64,000 bases of DNA from Paenibacillus cremeus (GTDB taxonomy: Bacteria; Bacillota; Bacilli; Paenibacillales; NBRC-103111). Where the stretch lies: positions 21,228 through 85,227 of the forward strand of contig NZ_VNJI01000031.1 of the NCBI RefSeq assembly GCF_007786445.1, given 5' to 3'. Positions 24,994-34,708 of this stretch are shown here, one piece after another. Below the pieces are notes generated by a model. That model searched no databases and was not told the origin of the DNA. It was given only the letters and a program-made list of their open reading frames with translations. Position 1 is the first letter of the stretch; the number at the start of each line of letters is the position of its first letter. Made by a program: the position numbers and the translations under genes.

Positions 24994-27900
24994 CTATAGT
25001 TGCTTAACCTTAAACTCTACGGTGCCTGTCTCGACATGATACTTAACGTCCTTCACTTCTTCCAGCTTACCATCATCTGTACGGTAGTAAATAACGATCT
25101 TCTTCGGATTCTCCCCAGGCTTCAGCGCGTAAGGCACTTCCACCTTCAAGTCGTTGCCGTCGAGCTTCGTTAGGTTCGTGCCATCGACGTTCAGCTTGAA
25201 CTCATACACCGTGCTCGCGCTGTTCGGCTCTTTGGCAACAGAAAGCTCCAGCACCGCCGTCGAAGACAGGTCTTTGCTTTTCTTTAACAGATCCGGGTTC
25301 ATCGACACTTTGGCAAAAGCGCTATCCGCGAAGATTTCTTTGATTTTTTTATCATCCGCGTACTGTACCTGCTGGGCGGGCAGCCGCACATCCAGCTTCG
25401 CCGCTCCATCGGTATGCAGCACTTGGAGGTTCACCGTCCGATCCGCCGCATGATCGATGGCGGAGTGCAGCTCGCCCGCTGGAATCACGGCAGAGGCTAC
25501 GCCGCTAATGATGGGCGCCACCACGGTTACGGTAGATTCTGCCGGTGTCGACAGTTCCGCTGGGGTCACGGTCACGCTAGTCGATACCATCGCCTCCGCC
25601 CCCATGCCGTCTGCGACTTTAAGGCTCATCGGGTACTCGCCCGGTGCAAGCGGAAGCCAATGAAGCGTTCCTGTTGCCGCATCCAGCGTGGCATCCGCCG
25701 GCAAATCCATTCCGCTGTACTCCAAAGCATCCCCATCCGCATCCACCGCATGAACCGTGAACGACACCTCCTGCCCCAGCTGCACTTGAACGGCTGGAAT
25801 CGCATCCAGAACTGGAGCCTGATTCGCCGGTTTGTCCTGCAGCGACACCATGACATAGCCATTGTTCGATGTAAATGGTACCGAGATCCCGTCCATCATG
25901 ACTGAAGTCACATTCGGCGCATAGACGATCACCGTTGCGTTCTGCACGCTCCTCAATGGCTCGTAGCCGATAGTTAAGGTTCCACCAGATACTGTTGTAG
26001 CAACTGACCCGACAAATGCGGGGTTCAGGTTATGCCCTTTGACGAACAGGTAGCTGACTTTTCCACTTTCCGCCACCGAATTATGGTATATATAATCGCT
26101 GAAGCCGTTGGTCAAGCCCACCATGAAGCTGCTGTCATCCAACCGCGTCACACCGGCGATCTTACTGCTGCCGTTGACCGGCTCGAGGATGGAGACGAAC
26201 GAAACGCCCAAGCCATTGACACGGTTAATGACTGTATCATAGTACGTGTCAATCTGGGTGGCCGGACCCGGCAGCTCGCCAACAATCACATTGGAGGCGG
26301 CATTGTTCAGCCCGATGACGCGGAGCCCGGTGCCCTGATCGTTCGTCCAGGTCCCGCTCCACACCCCATCCTGCTGCCCTTGCCGTGTATTACGCAAATA
26401 TTGATACCCGTTCGCTGTCCCAATCGAACTAGGAGCCACGCTGCTCATCGTCATATCGGTTTGGAAGCTGCCCAATCCATGCAGCATCCAATCGTATTGA
26501 TGCACACCTGTGGTTGAGCTTACATTGAAGAAGTCGACCGCATAATCGTTCGTCAACGCCAGCGTACGTTCATATTGATTCACGCCATTGTAGACGTGAT
26601 TCGCCGTGTTCGTGCTGATCGCCAGACGTTTGGAGTCCAGGAACATCGTCGTCGGATCGTAGCTTTCGTTCTCGCCCACTTTGTAAATCGCCTGATCCTG
26701 ACCATCCACCAGCACGGTGTTATGGCTGAATGTCTTTTTGTAATACTCGTTGTAGAGCGAGATGCCGTACGTCGCCGTGCTGCCGAAGTCCGGTGCCAAG
26801 CGCGTACCTTGCCCATAAAAATCCAGATTCAGCTTGTCAAAATGTCCATGCGACTCCCCATGCATCCCGTAATCTACAAGGGCGTACATTTCATCCTGTC
26901 CCGTGCCGGATCGGAGTACCGCATGCCCGATGCCTTCAAAATTTTTGCTCCCCAGCTGTAAAGGTGGGGCCGGCGTAATCTCATTCGGTCCGTAAAAGAC
27001 CGCCTGCTCCCCGATATACGAATCCACATTGCTGTCACTCGGATCCAGCTTGCCGCCGCGAATCTGGTGATGGTCGTTGTAAATCATGCTCAGCAGCGAC
27101 TCATACTCCGGAAGATGCGCGTAGCCAGGATCGTAATTCTTATAATGCGCATACACGCCTTCATAATCGACCGGCGGCACATGCTTCTCGTCACCGACCA
27201 GCGATGATGGATAGCCTCCAGAGTCGTTGTTGTTACTGACGCCCAGATCCGGATACACATAGCCGAGCGTAACCTCGAACATCTTTTTGAAACTCGGGTT
27301 GGCGTACATATCCCGCTCCGGATGGGCTGAACTCAGCACATGACTGAGCGCCTCGGCCTGCATGAATAGGGCGCCTTGAACATAGAAGTGATAGCCGATC
27401 GCCCCTTCCAGCCAGAAGCCGTCGGATAGCACACTGTTCTGCATTTGGTAGAGGAAGCCGCTTTTTCCGTTAATCGAGACGTCCATGAGCGAGTTATCGC
27501 TGAGCAGCACACCAATGATGCCGATGGCCGCATTGTGCCACGTTTGGAAGTTCGAGGTGCCGTTATCCACTTGCTTCAGCGTTTCGGCGGACGGCTTGAA
27601 CAGGTTCATTTCGATCTCGAACTGGTCGTCGGTTGTGAACAGGCCGCTTTTCACCGTTAAATCGTAGGCTTGCGCGAGCTTAATGATCTGTACCGCTTCG
27701 TCCAGCGATTGCCAATACAGTCGACCGTTACGCGATTGCAGCGGATAGCTCGGATAGTACTTGGCGTAAGCCAGCAAAATTTCTCTCGTCTTCTGCGCAT
27801 ACCGCGGATCATCCGTCAAGGCATACGCTACGGCTAGCGCCTTGGCTGCATCGATATTTTTGCGGTGTGTGGTGGATCGCCATGCAAAATCGTAGTCGCC

Positions 27901-30450
27901 GCCGCTGTACACTTTTCCGTCATCCGGGCAAATGTGGTTGTGCGGTTCATTGTAGTCATAGATGAGCGGTGTATCCCCGCAGTAGTACCAAATCGAGTGC
28001 CCTCCCGGCCGATCGGGATAATAAATGGCGGTATTTAGCCAAATATCGGCCTTGGTCTTCACGGCGGTCAAATAATCCTTCGCCCACGCGTACTGGCTCA
28101 CCTTAGCTTTCGCCTGCGCAAGCTGGTCACTCGTGACCATCGTATTCGGATGCCCCCCAGCCGTAGACGCCCAAGCCACCACGTTCGACTGCAGCTTCAC
28201 GGAAATCTCACTGCCATCGGTATTCGAAGTGACCTTCAGCACGCCGACCTTCGTCTCATACACAGCCGCCGTACTCGGGACCTTCACATGCACATCGACT
28301 TGCAGCTCGCCGCCAGGAGCAACCTGCTCCGTTGTACTAGGGAAGGAAACCGTGTAAGAGCTGTCGAAGCTGGTCAGCCCCGGATTCAGAGCCAGCTGAT
28401 ACGAGGTCGGGGCATTCGATTTATTCGTGAGCGTAAACGTATAATCCAGATCCATGTCCGGCTTGGCATTGCGGATGATGCTGTCGGTCGATACGTCGAT
28501 AACCTTTTTCGTTAACACCATATCGTCAAAATACATCTCGAGCGACGTGTCCAGCGGCGGATCGTTCGCATACCAGCGGGGATGAATGATCAGACGGCGG
28601 TATTCGGCAAACGTGGTGCGAGACGTAGACTTGGTAAATTTGGAGAGTGGAATGGTAATCTTTTTCCAGCCAACCCAATCTACTTTATACGGTGCGATAA
28701 AATAATCATAACCCGACGCTGTATTGTTATCGCAGTCGATGATGATGTAGATATTGTTTCCGGTCGCTTTGCCCGAGTACGCCCATACCTCCAGCTGGTC
28801 GTACTGACTCCAGTCGGCGGTAATGTCGTTGACGTTCATTGCAGACGCCGGATTGCTCCATTTGGCTGAATTGACGCCTTCTTTCACATGGATCGTATCA
28901 AGCACTCGATTGGTCCAGCCGGCGAACGTCTCCGAATTGGTAATGGCCGGCCGACTGTCGGAAATGATAGAGTAGTAAAATGTAGACTCCGCGCTCTCTT
29001 CCCCGTTTTTGACGGCCTTGGCAATCATCTGTGTGCTTCCTTTTACGGTAATCGGCCCGGTGTACGGGATAAATTCGGTATCCACACCGTCGATCTTATA
29101 GTAGACAGCCGCCTGCACCGTCGAAGAACTCAGCGCAACCTGAATGTTCGACGGATACTGCTTGGAGGGATGATCGGCCATCACGGGCGCCACGCCCGCT
29201 ACAGGAGCTTCGACCGTCTGTGTGACCACCGCTTGCGAATAGCCCGCCGCATTCACACGGACATCGTAGGCTTTCGCCGTACTGAACAAGCTGCTATCCA
29301 AATAGATACCACCTGGTGCAACAAGGTACGTTGAACCAGTGACCGTAGCTCCATCTACCGTGATGCCGGTGATCGACGAACGCCAAGCGGGATCATCAGC
29401 AAAAGTCAGATCCACCGAAGCTCCGAGCGTATTATTCGTCGTGTCCGGTGTCAACACGGGAGCGGCTTTAAGCGCCTGATTCACGACTACTTGATCGACT
29501 CGCGCGTTGAAGTACCCGTTCGCTGAAACGACGATTTTGTACGTTTTTGCAGTAGGGAAGGCTGTGGACGCAATCCTGATTATCCCGTCTGAGATACTGT
29601 AAGCGCTTGAACTGAGCGCCGTGCCGTCTACCGTAATGCCTGTAATGCTGCTCTGCCATAACGGATCAGCCGAGAAAGTGAGGTCCATCGGGCTTTGTAC
29701 CGTATTGCCGTCCATATCTGCTGCTAGCACCGGAGTCGCTCCGACCACTTCGCGCGCCGACACGTTATCGATGTAGAACGTAGACACGTTCGAGCTCCCG
29801 GTTGAAAACTGAATCGTATCCAGCGCCGTCGTATTCGTAAATGCCGCCTGGGACACGACAAGCGCTCCGTTCACGTAAATATCGTACGTTTTCGCCGCCG
29901 CATCGGCTTCCAGCCGCAGCTTGTACCAAGCGTTTGTTGGCAGCGTAACCCCTGGCGCGGTCGTTTGCAGGCTGGTGCCGTACTTTAGAGCAGAGCTGTT
30001 TAGTGAGTTGCGGATGAGTTGCGCGCCAGTATTATCAAGGAGATTCATCTCCACAATCGCAGAAGCAGCGGATGAGGTGCTGTATATGCTCGCTTCGGCG
30101 ACGACCTTGCTGATCGTGGACGGATTCGTGGTGAATCGCTTCTTGACTCGAACGTACTGGTTATTGATGCCGTCAACGAGCGATAAACTGTTCGATGGGC
30201 TTACCTGCTGGGCGTTCGAGATGAGCGCATTCAGCGTCGGACCGGCCGTGGCCCCCGTCCCTCCCACCGTTACCGTATAGTCGGCCAATTGGCCGCTCAC
30301 CGGAGCACTTCCACTAGCCAGACTGTCAAAATTGTCGTTAATCGGGGCAGGCGTGTACGCAGCGTACACTTCCCTCCCCTGCGGCACATAAGATGCGAGC
30401 AGAGCACATGAGATCGAGACGGCGAGCAGCTTGGAGCGCAGCTTAATCAA
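24994..30450 (-). CDS. giant secreted heparinase II/III-type polysaccharide lyase, multidomain
   Basis: An 1818-residue protein with a signal peptide ending REVYA. Order by residue: LamG-like jelly-roll (~35-235); two repeats of about 90 residues resembling haemoglobin-interacting/DUF1533 modules (~238-415); chitobiase-like beta domain (~420-500); carbohydrate-binding jelly-roll (~500-650); NEW3-like domain (~650-745); alpha/alpha-toroid (~760-1110) with WHNAAIGI near 971; heparinase II/III beta-sandwich with HGHFDKL near 1203 and SHNTVLVDG near 1243; Ig-like domain (~1545-1635) and a C-terminal beta region. The Tyr/His layout is like alginate and uronate lyases (PL15/PL17) as well as heparinases. 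It is secreted and has no SLH or sortase anchor. It stands alone, with no adjacent transporter. Substrate: an uronic-acid polysaccharide, inferred. Confidence 0.85.
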   Translation of the reverse strand: MIKLRSKLLAVSISCALLASYVPQGREVYAAYTPAPINDNFDSLASGSAPVSGQLADYTVTVGGTGATAGPTLNALISNAQQVSPSNSLSLVDGINNQYVRVKKRFTTNPSTISKVVAEASIYSTSSAASAIVEMNLLDNTGAQLIRNSLNSSALKYGTSLQTTAPGVTLPTNAWYKLRLEADAAAKTYDIYVNGALVVSQAAFTNTTALDTIQFSTGSSNVSTFYIDNVSAREVVGATPVLAADMDGNTVQSPMDLTFSADPLWQSSITGITVDGTALSSSAYSISDGIIRIASTAFPTAKTYKIVVSANGYFNARVDQVVVNQALKAAPVLTPDTTNNTLGASVDLTFADDPAWRSSITGITVDGATVTGSTYLVAPGGIYLDSSLFSTAKAYDVRVNAAGYSQAVVTQTVEAPVAGVAPVMADHPSKQYPSNIQVALSSSTVQAAVYYKIDGVDTEFIPYTGPITVKGSTQMIAKAVKNGEESAESTFYYSIISDSRPAITNSETFAGWTNRVLDTIHVKEGVNSAKWSNPASAMNVNDITADWSQYDQLEVWAYSGKATGNNIYIIIDCDNNTASGYDYFIAPYKVDWVGWKKITIPLSKFTKSTSRTTFAEYRRLIIHPRWYANDPPLDTSLEMYFDDMVLTKKVIDVSTDSIIRNAKPDMDLDYTFTLTNKSNAPTSYQLALNPGLTSFDSSYTVSFPSTTEQVAPGGELQVDVHVKVPSTAAVYETKVGVLKVTSNTDGSEISVKLQSNVVAWASTAGGHPNTMVTSDQLAQAKAKVSQYAWAKDYLTAVKTKADIWLNTAIYYPDRPGGHSIWYYCGDTPLIYDYNEPHNHICPDDGKVYSGGDYDFAWRSTTHRKNIDAAKALAVAYALTDDPRYAQKTREILLAYAKYYPSYPLQSRNGRLYWQSLDEAVQIIKLAQAYDLTVKSGLFTTDDQFEIEMNLFKPSAETLKQVDNGTSNFQTWHNAAIGIIGVLLSDNSLMDVSINGKSGFLYQMQNSVLSDGFWLEGAIGYHFYVQGALFMQAEALSHVLSSAHPERDMYANPSFKKMFEVTLGYVYPDLGVSNNNDSGGYPSSLVGDEKHVPPVDYEGVYAHYKNYDPGYAHLPEYESLLSMIYNDHHQIRGGKLDPSDSNVDSYIGEQAVFYGPNEITPAPPLQLGSKNFEGIGHAVLRSGTGQDEMYALVDYGMHGESHGHFDKLNLDFYGQGTRLAPDFGSTATYGISLYNEYYKKTFSHNTVLVDGQDQAIYKVGENESYDPTTMFLDSKRLAISTNTANHVYNGVNQYERTLALTNDYAVDFFNVSSTTGVHQYDWMLHGLGSFQTDMTMSSVAPSSIGTANGYQYLRNTRQGQQDGVWSGTWTNDQGTGLRVIGLNNAASNVIVGELPGPATQIDTYYDTVINRVNGLGVSFVSILEPVNGSSKIAGVTRLDDSSFMVGLTNGFSDYIYHNSVAESGKVSYLFVKGHNLNPAFVGSVATTVSGGTLTIGYEPLRSVQNATVIVYAPNVTSVMMDGISVPFTSNNGYVMVSLQDKPANQAPVLDAIPAVQVQLGQEVSFTVHAVDADGDALEYSGMDLPADATLDAATGTLHWLPLAPGEYPMSLKVADGMGAEAMVSTSVTVTPAELSTPAESTVTVVAPIISGVASAVIPAGELHSAIDHAADRTVNLQVLHTDGAAKLDVRLPAQQVQYADDKKIKEIFADSAFAKVSMNPDLLKKSKDLSSTAVLELSVAKEPNSASTVYEFKLNVDGTNLTKLDGNDLKVEVPYALKPGENPKKIVIYYRTDDGKLEEVKDVKYHVETGTVEFKVKQL

Positions 30451-30650
30451 CTTGAAACCTCCTTCGTGAATGTAGTGGTACGATAGCTACTGCCCCTATC
30501 CTAATCCAAACCATTCCGCCCAGAAATGCCCAGCTTGATGGAAACTACCTAATTTTATGCAAGTGATAAAAATGATAACTCGCCATAGAACTGCATATTG
30601 ACAATCCACTCGCCAAATCGCCATCCGGCCAAAAGTAGTTTATGTGGTAA

Positions 30651-30680
30651 ACAAAATAAAGACAGCCGCATAACGGCTGC
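30651..30680 (-). terminator. intrinsic terminator of the DUF3105 gene
   Basis: On the minus strand GGCAGCCG-ttat-GCGGCTGTC is followed by TTTATTTTG. The rest of the 245 bp between the lyase and this gene shows no clear feature beyond the lyase promoter region. Confidence 0.7.
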
Positions 30681-30695
30681 CCTTCGCATTTCGCA

Positions 30696-31394
30696 TTACA
30701 TCGTCCCGCCACCCTGCCGAACTTCCGGCGGAATGACCTCTGGACCGTGATTTAAGAATTGATAAATGAAGGTGCCGGCCTTTGCTTCGTCATAGGCTTT
30801 CAGCTCCATTGTTTTCGTCCAAGCCGTGACAACAACCTCGTCACCTGCTGGAATATCTTCGCTAGGCACCGCCAAAATTCCCGAACCGGCTCGGCGGTAA
30901 TGCGACAGCACCTCGAGCTTATCCTTCAGCTCTGCGCTGGCATCTTTCTTGTAATAAACAATCACATCGCCATGCTCCAGATTGTGGACCAGCTTCTCGT
31001 AGGCAGGCTTGTCCTTATAAAAGCCGAATTTCAAATCATGCGGGCTGTGGGCCCCCGACGTTGGAATTTTCAATTCATACTTCACCGGATCATCGGTATG
31101 GTCCCGGCCGTAATCTTTATCCGTAGTGACTTGAATGTCGGCCTTATAATTTAACTTCTCCACACTATACTTGCTCGCGGACAGCTGGATAAAATAGACG
31201 CCGACCAGCACCAGCGAGACGACCAGCGATAAGTTGGAAAATAGGTTAATTCCTTTGCTCTTTTTCGTCAATGCTGCCTTTTCCGCTTTCTTCAATCGGC
31301 TCGTATTCTCGCCCCGAAGCTTCGATGCATAGAAGTACCCCGCGATCGCGGCAGCAAAGAACACTATGCCCACATATAACAGAATGGATGTCAT
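30696..31394 (-). CDS. DUF3105-family membrane-anchored protein
   Basis: About 232 residues from the ATG at 31394. One hydrophobic helix at the N-terminus, a basic linker rich in Lys (LKKAEKAALTKKSKG), a second helix (~53-72), then an extracellular DUF3105 domain with HSPHDLKFGFYKDKP and VHNLEHGDVIVYYK. The repeated His residues (GAHSP, HNLEHG, LNHGPE) suggest metal binding. DUF3105 proteins have no assigned function. Translation from further upstream (31496) is possible but lacks a ribosome site. Confidence 0.8.
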   Translation of the reverse strand: MTSILLYVGIVFFAAAIAGYFYASKLRGENTSRLKKAEKAALTKKSKGINLFSNLSLVVSLVLVGVYFIQLSASKYSVEKLNYKADIQVTTDKDYGRDHTDDPVKYELKIPTSGAHSPHDLKFGFYKDKPAYEKLVHNLEHGDVIVYYKKDASAELKDKLEVLSHYRRAGSGILAVPSEDIPAGDEVVVTAWTKTMELKAYDEAKAGTFIYQFLNHGPEVIPPEVRQGGGTM

Positions 31395-31467
31395 GATTAT
31401 CGTTTCTCTCCCCCAATACGATGATAGATTTAGTGTATTGTATAGAGGGGCTAAATTCAAGTTTACG

Positions 31468-31510
31468 AAAAAAAGCAGTCTCCGGTCATGAAACAACCAG
31501 AAGCTGCTTT
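31468..31510 (-). terminator. intrinsic terminator of the aldo/keto reductase gene
   Basis: AAAGCAG and CTGCTTT arms (31472-31478, 31504-31510) with inner TCTGG/CCGGA pairing; on the minus strand seven T follow. Confidence 0.8.
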
Positions 31511-31532
31511 ATTTCTACGCTATGAGTCCCTG

Positions 31533-32450
31533 TTATGGAAGCACATTGCCCGCCGAGCGATAAATCTCGTACCACTCTTGGCGTGTCAGATGAACTTCAC
31601 TAGCTTTAATGCAATCCGTAATCCGCTCCAGATTCATGGTTCCTGTCACTGGCTGCATGCGAGCTGGATGGCGAAGAAGCCATGCAATCGCAATCGTCGT
31701 GCTGCTGACTTCGTATTTGGCGGCGATCTCATCGATCTTCTGATTCAGCTCAGGGAACTTGTCGCTGCCAAGGAAGACGCCTTCGAAGAAGCCGTATTGG
31801 AATGGCGACCAAGGCTGGATCGTGATGTCATTCAGCCTGCAGAAATCAAGTACGCTTCCGTCCCGGTTCACGGCCGCTGCATTTTCCATATTCACGTTCA
31901 TCCCGCTGGTAATCATCGTGGAGTTCGTAATGCTCAGCTGCAGCTGATTGGCCACGAGCGGCTGCTTCACGTACTTTTGGAGCAGCTGGATTTGCATCGG
32001 GTTCTGATTGGAAACCCCGAAGTGCCGCACCTTGCCCGAGCTTTCGAGCAGATCAAACGCCTCGGCCACCTCTTCCGGCTCCACCAGCGCATCCGGACGA
32101 TGCAGCAGCAGAACGTCCAGGTAATCGGTTCTCAGGCGCTTCAGAATGCCGTCTACGGATTCCAAAATATGCTCCTTAGAGAAGTCGAACATCCCTTTGC
32201 GAATGCCGCATTTGGATTGCAGAATGATCTTCTCGCGAACAGCATCGTTCATCTGGATCGCATCTGCGAATATTTCCTCGCACGTACCGGCTCCATAAAT
32301 GTCCGCATGATCAAAGAAGTTCGCGCCCTGCTCCAGCGCCGTTTGGACGAATCGCTCCGCGTCCGGCTTGCTCAGCGACTTAATGCGCATGCAGCCTACG
32401 GCAATCACCGGCACTTCCAATGTACTTGTTCCTAGCTTAATCGTTCTCAT
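31533..32450 (-). CDS. aldo/keto reductase (YdhF-like)
   Basis: About 305 residues from the ATG at 32450, behind GGAGGAGG. TIM-barrel aldo/keto reductase with the N-terminal strand LEVPVIAVGCMRI, the active-site region FFDHADIYGAGTCEEIFADAI (Asp and Tyr of the tetrad), K in ILQSKCG and the HRPDALVEPEEVAEAFDLL block typical of the YdhF oxidoreductase branch. It uses NADPH to reduce aldehydes or ketones; the natural substrate is unknown. Single-gene unit. Confidence 0.9.
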   Translation of the reverse strand: MRTIKLGTSTLEVPVIAVGCMRIKSLSKPDAERFVQTALEQGANFFDHADIYGAGTCEEIFADAIQMNDAVREKIILQSKCGIRKGMFDFSKEHILESVDGILKRLRTDYLDVLLLHRPDALVEPEEVAEAFDLLESSGKVRHFGVSNQNPMQIQLLQKYVKQPLVANQLQLSITNSTMITSGMNVNMENAAAVNRDGSVLDFCRLNDITIQPWSPFQYGFFEGVFLGSDKFPELNQKIDEIAAKYEVSSTTIAIAWLLRHPARMQPVTGTMNLERITDCIKASEVHLTRQEWYEIYRSAGNVLP

Positions 32451-32566
32451 CGGTGTATATATCCTCCTCCAGGTTAGTGCATCCATGTAGTTTCTATGCT
32501 GCTGTCCTACCACATTGTGCCATACCTGAAGGCTGCTTTTCAAATATTATTCTTTAGAAAAATAAG

Positions 32567-32870
32567 CTAAGCTTTTACCCAACCCACGGATAACGCCCGG
32601 TATTCCCATAGGATGCGCTGCACCTCATGAAATCGGCTCTCTTGACATCGGATCAGAACAGCCAGCTCAGGCAGCCTCTCCCTAGTTCGAAACATCCGGG
32701 TGAAAAATCGGGATTGAATGGCCCGGATAAACAAATAACCGATCGCAAATCCGCTCAGAGTGGCGATGATTCCCCAGATCAAAGACCCCCACGTAAGGAC
32801 GAAGCCAATGCTGATTCCAATGACGGAGAGGCCGGTTGCTCCCGCAGCGAGCTAAGGAGATTCATGCCCA
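32567..32870 (-). pseudogene. decayed small membrane protein gene (glycine-zipper plus stress-protein-like C-terminus)
   Basis: The frame from about 32851 to 32567 encodes a glycine-rich double helix (LAAGATGLSVIGISIGFVLT, GIIATLSGFAIGYLF) and a C-terminal ~30-residue domain (LPELAVLIRCQESRFHEVQ) that resembles general-stress YflT/DUF1269-type proteins. There is no start in this frame; the ATG near 32867 lies in another frame and its peptide (MNLLSSL) would join in frame after one base change. It overlaps the stop of the upstream decayed gene. A frameshifted pseudogene is the best reading, but a non-ATG start at 32782 cannot be excluded. Confidence 0.5.
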
Positions 32871-33353
32871 AACCCATCCTTCCGCAACACGATCCGGTAC
32901 AGCTTTAAGCACGCCAGTGTGATGAGCATCAGCCATACCCCTTCCAGATTGGACCACCACGGTTTCCAGCTGCCTGAAAGCTGAATAATGAAGAGCCGCT
33001 GAATGAACGATTTAAAAAAGATAAGGACTAAAGCTGAGCCTGCAAAAAATAAGCCCATCGCACAAACCAGCAGTGCTTGGAATGCAGCTCATCCATCGCC
33101 CATACCACCACAACGGGAGTGATGATCGTCTTTAAAGATGAAAGAAATAAGGACAATCATATAGCATACAAACAGCATGACCTCCAACCCAGTCCATAAA
33201 TACTAATCTTGCATGCCAAAAAAGCCCCCAGCACATAACTGGCAGCCACCTCTTTTTATCGACAAAATAAGTAAGCAACCGATCTGCGAATCTGACATTT
33301 TCTTTTGTTGACCAAGCGTATAATGAAAATGCTACAAGTATCTTATTTTTCAT
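32852..33353 (-). pseudogene. decayed polytopic membrane protein gene
   Basis: Hydrophobic helices continue across this stretch only when the frame is switched several times: YVLGAFLACKISIYGLG, then MLFVCYMIVLISFIF, then KTIITPVVVVWAMDE, then AAFQALLVCAMGLFFAGSAL and VWLMLITLACLKLYRIVLR before the stop at 32852. Each frame alone is interrupted. This pattern fits an old membrane protein gene with at least three frameshifts. It is the first of two decayed genes in tandem. The family was not recognised. Confidence 0.5.
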
Positions 33354-33368
33354 TAGGAGGTTATGAAA

Positions 33369-33560
33369 ATGGCGGAGATTAAAGTGTTGGATGATGGCCC
33401 ATTGCTGGCAAGCGGGGTCACGGTAGTGGACGGTGAGGGGAATCCACTGAAAACCAAGGAGCAGGTATACCTCTGTAGATGCGGCCTTTCGGCAAACAAA
33501 CCTTTCTGTAATGGTGCGCATAAAGGCAAATTGGATAGTAAGGTAAGAGCTCAGCCTTAA
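33369..33560 (+). CDS. CDGSH-type [2Fe-2S] protein
   Basis: A 63-residue protein with the complete CDGSH cluster motif CRCGLSANKPFCNGAH (three Cys and one His bind a [2Fe-2S] cluster). Small bacterial members act in iron-sulfur or redox handling; the exact role is unknown. Start: AGGAGG at 33355-33360 is 8 bp before the ATG at 33369; the ATG at 33363 is only 2 bp away and is rejected. Single-gene unit with a terminator directly after. Confidence 0.9.
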   Translation: MAEIKVLDDGPLLASGVTVVDGEGNPLKTKEQVYLCRCGLSANKPFCNGAHKGKLDSKVRAQP

Positions 33561-33616
33561 AAAAATCGCCCGGCCCTAGGTGCTGTATAGCCTTAGAGAC
33601 GGGCGATTTGTTTTAA
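33561..33616. terminator. bidirectional terminator between the CDGSH and EamA genes
   Basis: AAATCGCCCG (33563-33572) pairs with CGGGCGATTT (33600-33609); an A-run lies on the left and GTTTT on the right. Confidence 0.8.
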
Positions 33617-33617
33617 A

Positions 33618-34532
33618 TTAAGATACTTTGATTACTCCTGCGTTCGTCGGTACTTGCGGCTGACGGCGCTTCAGGTTGGCGATCGCCACCCCGGCCAGAA
33701 TCAGAACTCCGCCGCCGATCTGTGCGGCCCGGATCGGGTCACCCAGCAGGAAGAAGCTGACGATGATCGCGATAAAAGGCGGGATGTTCATAAACATCGC
33801 ACTGGTGGACGCGCCGACTTCGGCAATCCCCTGGTTCCACCAGAAGCCCGCTAATCCCTGACCGATGACGGCTACACTAATTAGCAGCACCCAAGTCATG
33901 ATGTGGTGGCTCCAATGAAACGACCCTTGAAACGCCTCGAAGGCGACGGCCGGCGTCATCAGAATCGTCCCGATGACCGTGGAATAAATCGTCACCTCGT
34001 AAGAGGTCATGCCATTGGTCAGCTTGCGGATAAACAGAAGGCTGACCGACATACCCAGCATGGCGAGCAGCAAGTACACATCGCCCTTGGAAATGCCCAG
34101 CGACTTCCCGCCGTACAGCACGATACACACCACACCGATTAACGCAACAATGGCGCCGAGGAACTTGACCCAGGTCACCTGCTCCTTCAAGAACATCCTG
34201 GATAACAGGGTGGTGGCGATCGGTGACAGCGCAACGATCAGCGCGGCATTACCCGCAGTCGAATGCTGCAGCCCGGTGAAATAGAACAGCTGGTTGATCA
34301 GCGTGCCGAAAATCCCGGCAAAAAGCAGCAGTCCCCACTCCCGGGACGTTGGACGGCGCAGCGACTTATTGACAGCCGCCACCGAAATTAAGAATAAGGA
34401 CATGACAACCAAACGTGCAAACGACAATAAAATCGGCGAGAAATCCCGCAGCATATAAGCGCTGGCCACATAGTTACAGCCCCATAGCAGCGATACTCCC
34501 CAAAGCTTCCATAAAACAGTACGATCCGGCAT
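33618..34532 (-). CDS. EamA/DMT-family transporter
   Basis: A 304-residue protein with ten hydrophobic helices in two EamA repeats. Typical blocks are LWGCNYVASAYMLRDFSPILLSF at the start (residues ~13-35), FYFTGLQHSTAGNAALIVALSP and GGVLILAGVAIANL at the end. It is a probable exporter of an amino acid or metabolite and is only distantly similar to the EamA protein at 7817-8776. Single-gene unit; no regulator adjacent. Confidence 0.88.
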   Translation of the reverse strand: MPDRTVLWKLWGVSLLWGCNYVASAYMLRDFSPILLSFARLVVMSLFLISVAAVNKSLRRPTSREWGLLLFAGIFGTLINQLFYFTGLQHSTAGNAALIVALSPIATTLLSRMFLKEQVTWVKFLGAIVALIGVVCIVLYGGKSLGISKGDVYLLLAMLGMSVSLLFIRKLTNGMTSYEVTIYSTVIGTILMTPAVAFEAFQGSFHWSHHIMTWVLLISVAVIGQGLAGFWWNQGIAEVGASTSAMFMNIPPFIAIIVSFFLLGDPIRAAQIGGGVLILAGVAIANLKRRQPQVPTNAGVIKVS

Positions 34533-34652
34533 CTCTCTGTAGTCTCCTTAGTATGTACTTTCTCTTTTTCGTTGCCTGATTCCCCCTATTATACACCTCA
34601 TGTGAAGCGTCGTGCTACTAAACTTATTTTAGAAAAATGTTCCCTTTTCGCC

Positions 34653-34694
34653 AAAAAAGACATGCAAGAGCGCCTTGGATGAACCAAGACGCTC
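34653..34694 (-). terminator. probable terminator of the Ugp-like operon
   Basis: On the minus strand GAGCGTCTTGG-ttcat-CCAAGGCGCTC forms an 11-bp stem (one G-T pair); TCTTTTTT follows after about 7 bases. Confidence 0.6.
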
Positions 34695-34708
34695 CAATTC
34701 CAGCCTAT

